NCBI GenBank assembly: GCA_013400975.1
Contig: WBMZ01004678.1
Coordinates: 46,061-110,060, forward strand
DNA from: Atrichornis clamosus
Lineage: Eukaryota; Chordata; Aves; Passeriformes; Menuridae
Length of the DNA: 64,000 nucleotides
Direction: 5' to 3'
Both the position numbers and the translations under genes were made by a program. Positions 12,501-24,500 of this stretch are shown piece by piece (the stretch's first letter is position 1; each line of letters opens with the position of its first letter). The notes beneath the pieces were generated by a model. That model saw nothing but the letters and a program-made list of their open reading frames with translations. It made no database searches and had not been told where the DNA came from.

Positions 12501-15500
12501 TTTGACAAGGAATTAGAAATTGATGACGGAGGAGTGCAGCTGTCATTAGACAGCAGACAGAGTTCTTGTGAAAAAACCCAAACAAGCAAAAAAAACCCCT
12601 AAACAAATAAACCAGCCATTTCTAAGGAATGCCAAAGCATAACATTTGAACTTCAGCATTTATGGAGCTGTTGAGGAACCAGAAAAGGCTGAAGTTTAGC
12701 AAAAGATTTTTCCCTGTGTACTGAAGTCTTCCTGTTCGACTTTTCATTGCCCCTTGTCCTATCTCACCCTCTCATCTCTCAGCTCCAGTGTGTCACCCCT
12801 GCTATTTGAGCACATCAATTCTCTCCAAGGCAGGTCAAACACTGCTGTTTCTGACAGCTCCACTCAGGTCAGATTTATCAAAAACATGGGCTCTCCCTGA
12901 CCCAGCAAAAGCAGGGTTCACAATGTCAGCAGGATCAAGCTCCTTATGTCTAACAGCTTGTGGGCTATGACCAGAGCTGGATTAGATCCCCACACAGTAA
13001 GCCCATTCTTCCTTGTTCTTTGTCACACTCTTCCCCTTGCAATTTGTCCCTCTCCAAAGGGTCATTCTCATCCCTTGCTCTGAGGAATGTGGTTGTTAAC
13101 TCCTGCATTGCATGTCCATGTGCTTGTCTTCCCCAGGAGACGGAGGCCACGGCTACCTAAAGGACTGGCTCTGGTGGGCTGGCTTGTTAACCAGTAAGTA
13201 GAAGCTCTTACCCTGGGTTTGCAGCTTTTCCAGGGTCTGTCCCTGTGAGTGAGGTGTGGCACAAACTGTGTCTCGTGCCTTAAAGCCTGTTTTCTGTTGA
13301 GTTCCCCCATCCTCAACAGAGGTCCCCCTCAGGGAGAGGAGAGGCAGTGATCCACGCAGGATCTCCCTCTCCATCCTCCTGCAGGACTGGTAGGACTTGC
13401 TAGCTCGGTTTTGCCTGATCAAAAGCATGAAAAGCCAGGTTTTAATAAGGCAGCTGGCAGGTCTGTACCAGGCACAGGGCAAACAGCCTCCCCTGCGTGC
13501 CTGGGGGCTCCGGGAAAGTTTCCTGCTGCAGCACAGGGAGATAACACAGAGGTATTGGTAGCACCTCTTTCCGTGAAAAAACTTGCTTCCCCTTGGAGCA
13601 AGCCTTAAAACCTTAATTTCATGCTGCAACATTACAGTAACTCCCAAAACTGGACTTAAAGCTGCACAGTAAGCAGGGGATTTCACAAGAGGGTGTTTCA
13701 GAGCCCTCTTTTCTGGCTCTCACCGAGGCAGCAGCAGCTCAAGGTGCCCCACCTCGCTCTGCCCTCGCTACTGGGGACAAGGACAGCCCAGCCAGAGAGG
13801 GACACCACAGCCCCAAGGACACTGGGGAGGGGAGGAGCAGCCTCCCCGCACCGGGGCTCCCACAGCTGCCCCCTCCCTCATTAACCCCAGACACAGCAGC
13901 TGCCTGGCGGGGCTGGAGGGGTTCATGATCCCACACGGGTCAGCCCTGACATGGCCAAGCCCTGGCAGCCCTAGCCTTCCCCCTGGAAGGGCTTCCTTCT
14001 CTGGAGGTGCCTCTCCTGATTTGTGACAGATTTTCACCCACTAGCTGCCCCTGTTTAGCTGCAACATGAAACCCCCAGCATAAAACCCACTCTCCAAGTG
14101 ACAGCTTACCAGTCCGCAAGCCCACAAGGGAAAGCGCACAAAGTGCACTATAACTCACTGGTATTTATTTTTCTTGTGTTTGTTTAGTGGGTGGAGGGGA
14201 AGCTGCCAACTTTGCTGCCTATGCCTTTGCTCCTGCAACTATTGTCACACCTCTGGGGGCTCTGAGCGTGCTCATAAGGTGATTTTTGTGCCTATAATTT
14301 GCAATTTGCCTTTTTTTTTGTTTGATGGTTTGACTTGTAAAAATAGAAAGGCTTGAAGGGATACTAATATGATTTATTCTGTCCAAAGGAAAAAAAAAAT
14401 GTCTCGCTGTTTTCTGAAAAACACTGTAACAGTTGTTGTTCTTTTGGGGGATCATTTGGGAACCATTGAATTAAGTAGCATGCCCTTCTGGAAATGCTAC
14501 ATGTGGAGAGCAGCCACATACACTGCAGGGTAAATTATTGCAAATATCTGCATGACCTCATTCCTTATTCCAACTTTTTAGCCAACTTAGGATTGGAGGG
14601 GTTTTATTGTTTATTTGTTCTGTTTTGTGTTTGTAGTCAAGAGTATTAAAAATTTTAAAGGGTCAAGAATATCAGGTTTGTTTTCAAACTACCTTTCACC
14701 TGCCTTTTATTTTATAGGATTTTAGGACCCTCTGATGTTGTGGGTTTTTATACTTCTGGCTGTTGCCACAAGGGCTGAAACCCTATTTTATGTCTTTATT
14801 TTTAAATAGGAGATTCCTATGAAAATACATGACTCTGGGTACTTAAGGTTTTATAGAAAGACAGTTGTTATGAAATGCATAAGCAAACTGAGAGTTAGGA
14901 CTGTTCCTGGTGTCTTGCCCCAAATTTTTTTTTACAACAACTAGTTATTTTTGCAGATATATTTGTAGCCACAGTACTTTTGGAATTTCTCTGAGGCTTA
15001 ATCGTCCTGATGACTTAGTTAAAGTTAATATAGATTTTTTTTTTGTTAGGTTTTCTCTGTCACGCTGATCCTTGAAGTAGTTTCCTTGAGCACTAAAAGT
15101 TTCATCATGCCCGGCAGCTCCAGAGTGATTCTGTAGACCCTGAAAATATTTCTGAGGATGTGCTAAAACATTCAGCATTTTTGCACCTTGCTGACACAAG
15201 AGCTGTGATCTACAGGTCACACCTGCACTCCTGCAGGTTCAGCTATCAGTAGATGCCGTGTGATTGTGTATTAACACATTGGAATCCAACTAATTTACAC
15301 CGAATTTGTGTCTTTGTATCACATGAAAGCGTTCTTAACTTTATTTGAGTTGCTGCTGTTCCTTCTTTAAGGGGCTGTAAATCACCGGGCCGTGTTTTTG
15401 TGTCCCGTCCAGTGCCGTTCTGTCCTCGTACCTGCTCGGAGAACGGCTCAACCTGCTGGGAAAGCTGGGCTGCCTGCTGAGCCTGGTGGGCAGCACGGTG

Positions 15501-16269
15501 ATGGTGATACATGCCCCAGAGGACGAGGAGGTCACCACCCTGGAGGAAATGACTTCCAAGCTGAAGGAGCCGGGTACGGAGGCCGTGTTTTCCCTCTCAG
15601 GGAAAGGCAAACTGCTCCCCGTGTCCCCGTGCCTGAGTGTTGAGTTCTTCTCTCCCTCCTGCAGGTTTCCTCGCGTATGCTGCGATCCTCTTGGCTCTCT
15701 GCTTCCTCCTCATCTTCTACCTCGCGCCCCGTTACGGCCAGAGCAACATCCTCGTCTACCTCACCATCTGCTCCGTCATCGGCGCCTTCTCCGTGTCCTC
15801 AGTCAAGGGCTTGGGAATTGCCATCAAGGGCTTCTTTGCTGGCCAGCCTGTGCTGCAGCAGCCACTGACGTGGATCCTGGTCATCACGCTGGTGGCATCC
15901 ATCACCACACAGATCAACTACCTCAACAAGTCTCTAGACATTTTCAACACCTCTTTGGTGTTCCCCATCTACTACGTGCTGTTCACCACCATCGTCATCA
16001 CGACTTCCATCATCCTCTTCAAGGAGTGGGTCACCATGACCGTAGTTGACATCATTGGGACAGTCTGTGGCTTCCTCACCATCATTTTGGGGGTGTTTTT
16101 ACTCCATGCTTTCAAAGACGTGGATGTCAGTTTAGGGAATCTACCACAAGTCCTTCAGAACGAACAGCCAGCGCCGGTCACCAGAGATGACAAGAACATC
16201 CTGATAGAGGTGGACAACTCCAGCATTGCCCCAGAGGATAAACCCAAAGTATTCATGCTCTATACCTAG
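9356..16269 (+). CDS. NIPAL4: NIPAL4 (ichthyin), NIPA-like membrane transporter, complete, 6 exons
   Basis: Joining 9356-9392, 10976-11224, 13137-13193, 14188-14278, 15413-15573 and 15665-16269 gives 1,200 nt: 399 residues and a TAG. All junctions are GT-AG and keep phase. The protein has the NIPA fold, about nine membrane segments. The first is at about residues 57-80 ([20 protein letters not shown]), followed by the conserved KKKGLLRL loop, the [18 protein letters not shown] segment and the [11 protein letters not shown] motif. The N-terminal tail carries likely N-glycosylation sites (NSS, NGT). NIPA proteins are linked to Mg2+ transport. NIPAL4 is needed in keratinocytes for the lamellar lipid barrier, and human mutations cause congenital ichthyosis. 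The length fits the shorter human form (about 404 residues). The start has a strong Kozak context (G at -3, G at +4). NIPAL1 to 3 are less likely, because the N-terminal residues and synteny favour NIPAL4. Confidence 0.97.
9393..10975 (+). other. NIPAL4: NIPAL4 intron 1
   Basis: The donor is GTGGGT and the acceptor is CTCACAG. The first 140 bases continue the CpG island. The rest is single-copy sequence with nothing I recognise. Confidence 0.8.
10976..11224 (+). CDS. NIPAL4: NIPAL4 exon 2
   Basis: The exon (residues 13-95) covers the extracellular N-terminal region with an NGT sequon, then the first membrane helix and the [16 protein letters not shown] loop. It is phase 1 at both ends and its donor is GTAAGG. 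Confidence 0.95.
11225..13136 (+). other. NIPAL4: NIPAL4 intron 2
   Basis: This is an intron of 1,912 bp with GTAAGG and CCCCAG splice sites. A 149-codon open frame inside it (11364-11813) has no recognisable homology and is probably chance. Confidence 0.85.
13137..13193 (+). CDS. NIPAL4: NIPAL4 exon 3
   Basis: This 57-nt exon encodes [18 protein letters not shown], the conserved loop and start of the second membrane helix. It is phase 1 at both ends and its donor is GTAAGT. Confidence 0.95.
13194..14187 (+). other. NIPAL4: NIPAL4 intron 3
   Basis: The intron has a consensus GTAAGT donor and a TTGTTTGTTTAG acceptor. No repeat or RNA gene was recognised inside. Confidence 0.85.
14188..14278 (+). 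CDS. NIPAL4: NIPAL4 exon 4
   Basis: The exon encodes [18 protein letters not shown] and then [12 protein letters not shown], the most conserved NIPA-family membrane region. It enters in phase 1 and leaves in phase 2. Confidence 0.95.
14279..15412 (+). other. NIPAL4: NIPAL4 intron 4
   Basis: This AT-rich intron of 1,134 bp has several poly-T runs and no recognised element. Confidence 0.85.
15413..15573 (+). CDS. NIPAL4: NIPAL4 exon 5
   Basis: The exon encodes [20 protein letters not shown] followed by the [19 protein letters not shown] stretch, which matches the VIHAPEEE motif of the human protein. It leaves in phase 1. Confidence 0.95.
15665..16269 (+). CDS. NIPAL4: NIPAL4 exon 6 (terminal coding exon)
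   Basis: The exon holds roughly the second half of the protein (residues 199-399): the last membrane helices, [23 protein letters not shown], the [11 protein letters not shown] motif, and a hydrophilic tail ending KPKVFMLYT before TAG at 16267-16269. It follows a 91-bp intron. Confidence 0.97.
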
Positions 16270-17875
16270 CACTATATACAAGGGACTGGAGGTTGGGTGG
16301 TTGATGCCAATGTTCCAGGTGCCAGTGGAAAATTTTAAAAAGGAAAAGCAGAAACTAAAACAAACAGTGTCTTATCCAAAGCCAAATCTTCCTCTGGGAT
16401 TTTGGATGGCTTCTCTGTCATGGTGTGGCAGCAAGGGATGTGTTTAATCCTCACTGTGTTTTAATGCATGCAGCCACTGGAAACAAAAATCCTCTAGAAA
16501 TATGATAGTCCTGGAACAAAGCTCCTCTCTGAGGCCTCTTCCCATCTCTTATTCTTGGCACGGCCAATGTTTACTCTTGCACTCCATCCCCCGGGGGGCC
16601 ATTGATGTCTTTTTTTCCAGGCCTTGATGGATCATTGATTTGTGTTTTTTCTCTTTTTTTGTTTCCCTTCTAGACACTTGCATGAGCCCTGAAATACACA
16701 CCAGTGTCTCAAGCGGAGGTGAGAGACAAGGACTGAAGAGTGCACGCCTGCTATTCAGACCCTCCTCATCCGTGTCTAATCGTTTGCTCTGCAAATAATG
16801 GGACAAGAATATTGGTGAATATGGGCAAAATATGGTGAATTTTGCGATAATGTCTCAGTGGCAGGATCCAAGCCATGAAGTGTTTTTACAGAGAAATCTT
16901 TTCCAGCTTTTGTATTTTGTGAGGTGCAGGAGTTTCCCTGCAGCACAGTGTTAATTATTTTTATGGTAGTTTTGTTTATTAGGGGTATTTTTCTTATCAT
17001 CTCTGGCGCCCAGGCCATGCTGCTGTGGTTGGTGAAGTTGCTGGGCCTGGTCCAGACCCCACCTGAGCAAGGGGCAGCCCCTGCTCAGGCTGGGGAGCTC
17101 TGGCAGGGTAAATCCCATTTCAGAAGAAACTCTGCCACCACCTCCAAGACCTCTTGTGAAAATCTCTTCAGTCTGAAAGACCGAGTGGTCGTAAATGTTA
17201 AGTACTTTTTCTCACAGGAAATATCTCGACCTCGGCAAGCTCCCCCCAATTCTTTGAGCCCCATGACATGTCCTGCTATATTTTAAGCCCCAAAGCTTTT
17301 TTGTTGTTGTTTAGAAAGAGGTGTGAGCTGCATGTTAAAAGCCAAGCAGGCATACCTGGGTGATGCTCTGCAGAGCTGCAGGGATCAGTTTATCCCAGAG
17401 CAGATCACCCCTCTCCATCTCTCCCAATATAGCACACCTGGACTTTTGCTCATGGCTCATCTTTGAAACCCCCTTGGATTTGTACCATAGATGAAGGGAT
17501 GGGAGAAATAACATTTTGAGCTGGAAGGTGGAAGGTATTACTGCAGCTAAAAGGTTCTCCCATCTTGCTGCTGGGTCTTACAGGGAGACTGGAGCCCATT
17601 TGCTGACAGCAAATCCCAAACAGGGAGCAGTGAAGTCTGAGCTGGCTTTGCCAAGGTGGCTCAGTCCAGAGGCAGCTCTGCCTGGGTTATCCCTGGAGCA
17701 CAGTGATGCTGCCTGAGCTGCTCACCTGATCATACCTGGGTCTGAGCATCACTGAGCAAATACTACATGGGGCTGTGGGAGAGAGGACTATGCAATCTCA
17801 TATTTTAATAACATTTCAGTACTATTTTTTTTGGAATGTGGAAAGGGAAATAAAGTTTTTTTTCTAGGAAAAAAT
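16270..17875 (+). other. NIPAL4: Probable NIPAL4 3'UTR
   Basis: No coding sequence follows the stop. The first canonical AATAAA downstream is at 17849-17854, in a T-rich setting that suits cleavage shortly after. The 3'UTR would be about 1.6 kb. Confidence 0.55.
17849..17854 (+). terminator. NIPAL4: Candidate poly(A) signal for NIPAL4
   Basis: AATAAA is followed at once by a T-rich run, an arrangement that favours cleavage and polyadenylation. Use of this site is inferred. Confidence 0.55.
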
Positions 17876-20800
17876 AACATTTGCAGGTGGATCTGAAAGT
17901 TTTTTATTATTTCTCTCATCTTACTGGTGGATCCCTAAAGGATAAACAGGCTGAGGGGCAGCTGGGTGCAGCAGAAAGAGCATCTGGAGCAGAGTAAAAC
18001 AGCAGCGACCTCCTTTGGTGGCAGAAAATAATCCAAGCCACTCACTCCAGCTTTGGTTTTGGCATCCTAATCAGTGTAATGCTTTATGTAGTTTATTTTA
18101 GAAAATGACTGTAAATGGGACTGATATTTCCTCACTGCCTAGAACTGCACTTTATCAAAGCAATCCTGCCATCCCTGGAGAAATGCCACAGAGAAAATGA
18201 AAATTTGAACAGAGGTAATGAAATAATACACAGTGAAAGAGTATTTGTTAATGACAACTGACAAATTTTATTAAAACTAGGCAGAAGGCACAATGAATTG
18301 CATTCTTCAAGTATTTGCATAGATGCATAGAGAGCATTATTGTAAACCATTAATATGTGGACACAGGAGAAAGTGAGATGTATTTTGTTATATGTCCTCC
18401 CAAATACCATTATCTTTCAAAAAAAACCAGGTTTTACCTTCTTTTACTCCTCCTGCAGTTCCCCTGGTCTCATTCACTCAACTTCCACACATCTGAAAAT
18501 TTAGAAGGACTTACTTAAAACTACTTTTTGGAGATTTTTCTGATATTCCAGGAATAAAGTTTTCCGTTAGAATTTGGGCATGTCCAGTTCTTCTCTGAGC
18601 ATTGTGTGTCTGGGGGCATTTTTAAAAAACTTTAATCCCATGCTCACATGAAATGCAGTGAAAATAATTTTAGTGGTTTTTAGTGGCCATTTGCTAAAGA
18701 TCAGGGGATGGAGCAGAAGTGAGGGCTCAGATGTGAGATCAAGTTCTTGTGATTGAATCTACTTCCAGAGTGTATGTATAGTTGTGCTCCACCTGTGAGC
18801 AGCCAAACATGCCCTTACATGCCAAGAAACCACAGATTTGGGGGTTGTTTGAATACACATTTTTGTACATAATATATCCCAACTATAGAAAAAGACATAA
18901 AAAGATTAGAAAGCTGTTGTCCTTTACTTGCCCTCCCTTATTTCAGAAAGAATTATTTTAGATTGGTTTGTTTTCCAGGCACGTAGAAGCTAAGAAAAGG
19001 TCTAAAATTAGTAAGATAAGGAATAATCAATGAGAATTTCAAGTCACACCCTGTGAACTGTTTCCTTGTGGAGAAAGAGGTAGTAAAGTTGTGAAAACTA
19101 GTGTGGCTTAAGTCATCCTACAGATACACTACTACATGTAACTACAAATTTAATGAGTACTTAGGGTTTATCTGGGGTTTCTTTAATAAGTAGATCTTAG
19201 GGAAAGAGAACCATCAAACAAGACTCTTTTTCTTTATGCCAATAATACAGTTTCTCACATGTGGAGCAGCAGTCATGCTGTTTGAAGATTTGTCCATAGT
19301 AAATTAGACACAAGAGAACTGTTGTAACCACAGCTCCAGATTTCCCTGTGTTCTCCTAGGAAATCATTTCAAGGAAAAAAAAATCTGGCATAACAAAAGG
19401 TCTTATTTTAAAATCCTGAGGAGAAAAAAACCCCATACAAAAGCCAAACTATAAGGAGCAGAAAAAAAACAAATTCATAAGGGAGGGTTAGAACCATCAG
19501 ATGCTTAAAGTGCACACAGACAGCTCTCTCCATCCATGGCCTGGAGAAAAAACCTGGAGTAGAAGAGCTGCCTTACGAAAGCACCATGTGTTGCGTTAAT
19601 ATTTTGGCTGTTCCACCACCTGGCCATTTTTCAGGTAGGTTTCTCACTGGTTTGGGGAGCAGACAGCCCCTGCGGAGTCACAGCTCAGCACAGACCAAAG
19701 CCTGAGGAGACACGTGCAAAAACATCTACTGCTCCACGGTACCGCACGCTGCAGAGGAGCCTCAGCACTGCCTTGTGCTGAGCTTCCTTCTGGCCATTTG
19801 CTCTGGATCTTGGCCAGAGCTTCCCTGTCGTACCTTGGGTGTGTCCTAATGACATGGATTAGAGCTCACAGGCCATGCTGGGGATGCTTTTGGGTTTTAC
19901 AGCACCGAGGGAAGACAAGCGAGTGCTGCAGCACAGAAGGGTGGCAGTGCTCTTGCTGAGGAGGGTTATATGGGGAAAACAATTAATCCACTCTGCTAAA
20001 GCTGATCAAAACCCACAGTGGCCCACAAATTATACTTCCATGGCTGGCTCCCTGTTGGGGCCCCATTTGCCACCCCCTGTAAACGGAGAATAAACTGAAG
20101 AATGTTATCACCAGCTGCCTTCTGCTCTCCCCAGAGGCAGTGGGTTCTGTATAGCACCAACACGCTCCTGCAGCTGCATGGAGGGGCTGAGGAAGCCAAC
20201 AGGGCTGGGGCTCACGTGAAAGCCCATCAGGGCCAGCACCTGCACTCACAGCTTGTTCTCCCTGGTAGCACTTAAATAACTGATTAAAAACACGTGAAAC
20301 CCCCGTCACCTCATCCCTGCACTGGATATTGCACAACAATATTTAAATACCGTATAAACAAGTCATCCCTACATGGAAAAGGCAGAGGGGGTCCAGCTCA
20401 GCCTGGCATGTACCTGGGGCACCCCTGCCACACCTGACTGCAGCCTGGTGAGTCACAGAGGAAACAGGGGGGCAGGAGGAGAGGAACTGAGACACTGTCC
20501 ATGGCAGTGAATGTGTGGATGTGTTTTCGGGTGACGAAGTCCATCCAGTGCCCTGTGAAGGCCAGAGCCAGCCAGGAACACACTGCTTCAGGAATGCCCC
20601 CGGGAGCCCAGCTGTCCCAGTTTCCAGGTGTTCACTGCTCCAGCTGTCCAGGCACCAGTGTTCTGGGTGAGATGGAAAAGGGGGAAAAGAAGAGGAGTGA
20701 GCACTGACGGAAGAACAAGCGCTGCCCTCGCCCTCTCCTGGAGCTGATGTTGGTGCCGGCCAGGGGAAGCCTGTCTGCGCTCACATGCAGTCCCACCCTG

Positions 20801-21451
20801 ATGCATCATCACACAGGAACTCTCCCACAAGGAGCACGAGGAATTCCATGCAGTTTTCTCCACTTTTCACAGCTGGCCTCCAGTATATTGCAGGCTGGAG
20901 GCAATAACTGTGTGGTGTGGAGTGGAGGTGTTTTGTGTTAAAGGGTCCAGTTTGCAGGGCACTGAACTCAGTGCCTAAAAGTCCCTTTTTAACTGCCTTT
21001 ATTCAGGACGATTTTGGGAAACACTCCCTGCACAGGAAACATCTCCTTAGCTATGGCTAGAGAGGCTGGAAATAATTTTTGTTCTTGACTGGGATCTTCA
21101 AGTCTTGTGTGAAGCTTCATATTTTGCTGCTCTTCACTGACTCTTCTGGGCCACACACCCCTTGACTCCCACTGCTCTGCCCCACTCACGCAAATGCCTT
21201 GCCTGAGGAAGTGTTCAGGGGATGTGGAGAGCTAAATTTACTGTTTTTCTCAACGCAATAAACGCTTAATACGGAACAGGTAAAAACAGAGATCCCTTCA
21301 ATAAAGGTGACCAACACACAACCTCTCTGTCTCCACCCACCTGGGCTGTGCATGAAGGGGTTTTGCAGCCTGATATTCCCTTCAGAGTGCTTTTATTCCC
21401 CAGGGGTGAAAGGACACTGCAGTGCTTCCCAGCACCACGCTGGGTGCCTAC
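17876..21451. other. Convergent intergenic region; should contain the ADAM19 3' end
   Basis: NIPAL4 and ADAM19 converge here. The last ADAM19 exon that I can prove ends at 21452 with an intron donor, so a short terminal coding exon and the 3'UTR must lie in this stretch on the minus strand. Minus-strand AATAAA signals occur at 20998-21003, 18267-18272 and 18092-18097. No other gene or repeat was recognised. Confidence 0.5.
20588..20662 (-). CDS. ADAM19: Weak candidate for the ADAM19 terminal coding exon
   Basis: A long pyrimidine tract ending in CACCCAG on the minus strand precedes 20662. From there phase 0, which is what the previous exon requires, reads 24 codons to a TGA. The peptide (ending LGQLGSRGHS) does not resemble the human C-terminus (YRSQRAGGMISSKI), so this is only a splice-signal candidate. 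A second option begins near 21026 on the minus strand, is preceded by CCTGTGCAG, and encodes GVFPKIVLNKGS. Confidence 0.15.
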   Translation of the reverse strand, partial: NTGAWTAGAVNTWKLGQLGSRGHS

Positions 21452-21598
21452 CTCTGCCACAGGCTGGAGTCGTCCTGGGGTTCTGCTGTGCCCAGGAGGC
21501 AGTGGGACAGCAGGGCTGTTCCCCTGCCAGGCTCTGGATCTGGATGGGACAGGATTAGCTGGCAAAGCTCTCTGTGGTGGCCGGGGCCTTGAAATATC
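21452..21598 (-). CDS. ADAM19: ADAM19 exon 22 (last confidently placed exon)
   Basis: It encodes [20 protein letters not shown] and continues to GRLQPVAE, matching human [19 protein letters not shown]. The sequence GAG|GTAGGC is a plausible donor, so a short terminal exon should follow. Reading through the donor would add 62 unrelated codons to a stop at 21266. Confidence 0.92.
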
Positions 21599-24500
21599 CT
21601 ATGGAAGAAAGAAATAGTTTTGCATTTAAGCCTTAAATTTGGCAAGGAATAGGCAGCCCATGTTCCAGAGCCTTTTAATGAGCCACATTACTGATGCACT
21701 TCATGGTTGGGAGCAAGTTTCACACACATACACTCACTATTTCTTGCCCATACAATGCTTGCAAACACCATATACGTGTATGTAGGAGTTCCCATACAAA
21801 CACACACAGACCCACAAGCAGTTATTATTTGTTTGTGCACACAGCTGTCCCTAATAGGATGCTCAGGGCATTACATTTTCCATTCATCTAATGAATTTCA
21901 GTGGAAAACATGTCCCAGGGGAGAAGTTACCCCCACAAGAGCTAACTGCCTGTTGTTGCCCAGGCTCTGTGCTAAGCTGCTGCCTTACAGGTGTTGATTT
22001 AACAAACACAGCTGCACTCACAACTTGGAGGGCACCCAAAACCCCTGCAGGCTCCTCAGACTATGCATTAATGCAATGCTTGATGGCTTGGGGATCTATT
22101 GCTCTCCAAGGATCTTGTCCTGTGACTCCAGGAAGGACAAGGCAGACTAAATTCCACTGACTGCCAGGTCTGAAGAGCTCCTACAGGGACAGCAAGAGAG
22201 CAAATCTGGCAGATGCTGCAAACATCTAGGAAGGACACTGAGACTTGCAAAAAGTGACATTCATTATTTCCCCCATACCTTCTCCATCTCATGGCTCTCC
22301 ACTCACCCAGTAACAAGAAGGTTTCTTTTGGAAATCCTATGAAAAGTGTTCCATCTAGTAGGGGCTGACTGAGATTAAGAGACTGGATGTGTTGGGGAGG
22401 GAACACAATGGAGATTGTGGGGAACTTGCCAACAACCAGCTGGGAAGGATACCTATTCCTTATTGAAACAGTCAGCTTCCTGCTTTTGTTTTAGCTTTCT
22501 TTCCTGCTGAAGTGCTGGCTGTTCACAGTAACAATGGAGCTAGAAACAAATCCCATTCACTAAGATTTTCCTCCATGGGGTTTGTTTTCCTCTACGTCCT
22601 TCAGAGAGAGACTGCCTGGGAGCCAGGCTACCTGCACCTGCTACCTGCTGTAACCAGGCCATTGCTTCCTTGATGGCCTCAAAAAAACAATATTTTGGCA
22701 AAATGGGTATAAGTCAGTCTGAGTGGTTTACCATATTTTCCATGAGAATGTGGAGTCTGCAGCAAGTTTAGAACAAAGCTGCCAGCAAAAGAAATAAATC
22801 AATACCCTTTCCTTTTAACCCTCAAAATAAGCTCATGGCTAGGATGCTCATATCAAACTCAGTTTGGGTTAAGACTAATGTTTCCTTTGAAACATGCTAA
22901 AGGTCCCATTTCTGCTTCACATCAAAATTTGTCTGAGGCTCCTGGGGCTTTGGTCCAGGAATGGTCAAAGGCAAGATATGTGGGGGATCATTCCAAGGAA
23001 TGGAGCTCCTGCACTTAATACTGAAACACTGACTGGCAATTTCAGAAGGGTTTGTTGAATGGAGCTCTGAGCAACCTGAACTAGGGGTCCACAGCAGGGG
23101 CGTTGGAATGAGATGGCCTTTAATGTCCCAAACCAGGCCATTTTATGGTTGCATGATTCAAATGGTAAGAGGAGCTATGCTTGGCTTGCTTAGGGAAAAA
23201 TCTGTACAGCCCTTGCCTTCCTGCCAAATTCTCTCTGTGATTTGTGGTGAAAAGCTCTTCAGATGACCTTGGCAAAGTGAATGCTGCTTTGTGATCCAAG
23301 GTCCAGGTCAGAGGTATCGGGGGACCTGAATTAAGTAAGAGTAATTGTGCATGCTGGTGTCCAGCACAGTCGTTGCCAGCGCACCACAAAGCGAGGAGAC
23401 GTGTCCTGTGGGGAGATGGGGCAGGCACTGCTGAGCAGGGTAACTCCGACACCCCCCAGGGCCACAGGCTTCACCAGAACAAACCTCCCACCAAACAGCA
23501 TCTGCAGGACAGCCACACAACCCCATACCTGAGAGACGGGAGGTTTGGGAGCAGGAGGTGCTGGCCTGCTCGGGGGTGTTCTCCGAGGAATGTCCTTCGG
23601 AAGTGCCGGCTGCGCTGGTCCCACGGGCTGCCCCACGCTGCAGCCAGCTGCAGAGAAGGTGGATGGCTGCTGCCTGTTTATTTGGAGCCCTGGAGCTTGC
23701 TGAGAAGGAGGTTTCGGTGGGATTTCAGGGAAGCCAATCACCTGTGCAGAAGACCCACAAATCCTCAGGTATTTCCACTTCAAACCATCTTTATACTCCT
23801 TGAGACCCTTCTGAGGATCTACGTGAGGCCTGTGAGCCACATACCAGAAAATATTGCCTGCATCACCAGTATGTGTTGTGTATGTCTAGTAGGTGTTGAT
23901 TAGATAGTCTGGGATAATTTGGGATCATGAGGTAGAAATGAAAATCAGGAGTACAGAGTAATCCAGGCAACAGTGTAATGCTTGCAAATAAACCCAGGGT
24001 CTGACATTTCTCCAGTTTTAGGTTGGGGGATGTGACAGCAGGATATCTATCAGGAGAGACAAGCAGCCACACAGGCATGGTCAAATCCCAGCTCCTGCCT
24101 TTAAGGAAATCCCTAGAAATAGGTACTACATTCAGCTACCGCTGACTTTGAGCCATGGGTGATGCCTGTCTATTTTTCCTATCCTTTGATAAAACCACTC
24201 CCTAACTGCGGTGTGAGGGGAAACCACATCCCACATCTTGGGGCAGCTGCACCTCTGCCCTGGAGGTGGAAGGTGACCCTGCCCCTACCTTCCTCTGCTG
24301 CTGGGGGGTTTTCAGCTTGAAGGCAGGGTTTGCATGCCCAGTCCCAGAGGTGTCACTGACAACGAGAGAAAGAAAACAGTGTTATTATCTTGATAAGTTT
24401 TCCCCTTTATTTTCCTATATTTTCTATTTTTTCCTCACTGGAGTAAAACAGAAGCAAATACTGACCATACCAACAAACTCATTTAGTTGCATTCCTCCTT

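Noticed and set aside
13153..13686. 177-codon minus-strand frame crossing NIPAL4 exon 3
   Set aside because: It is antisense to a proven exon, with composition and content that show no homology.
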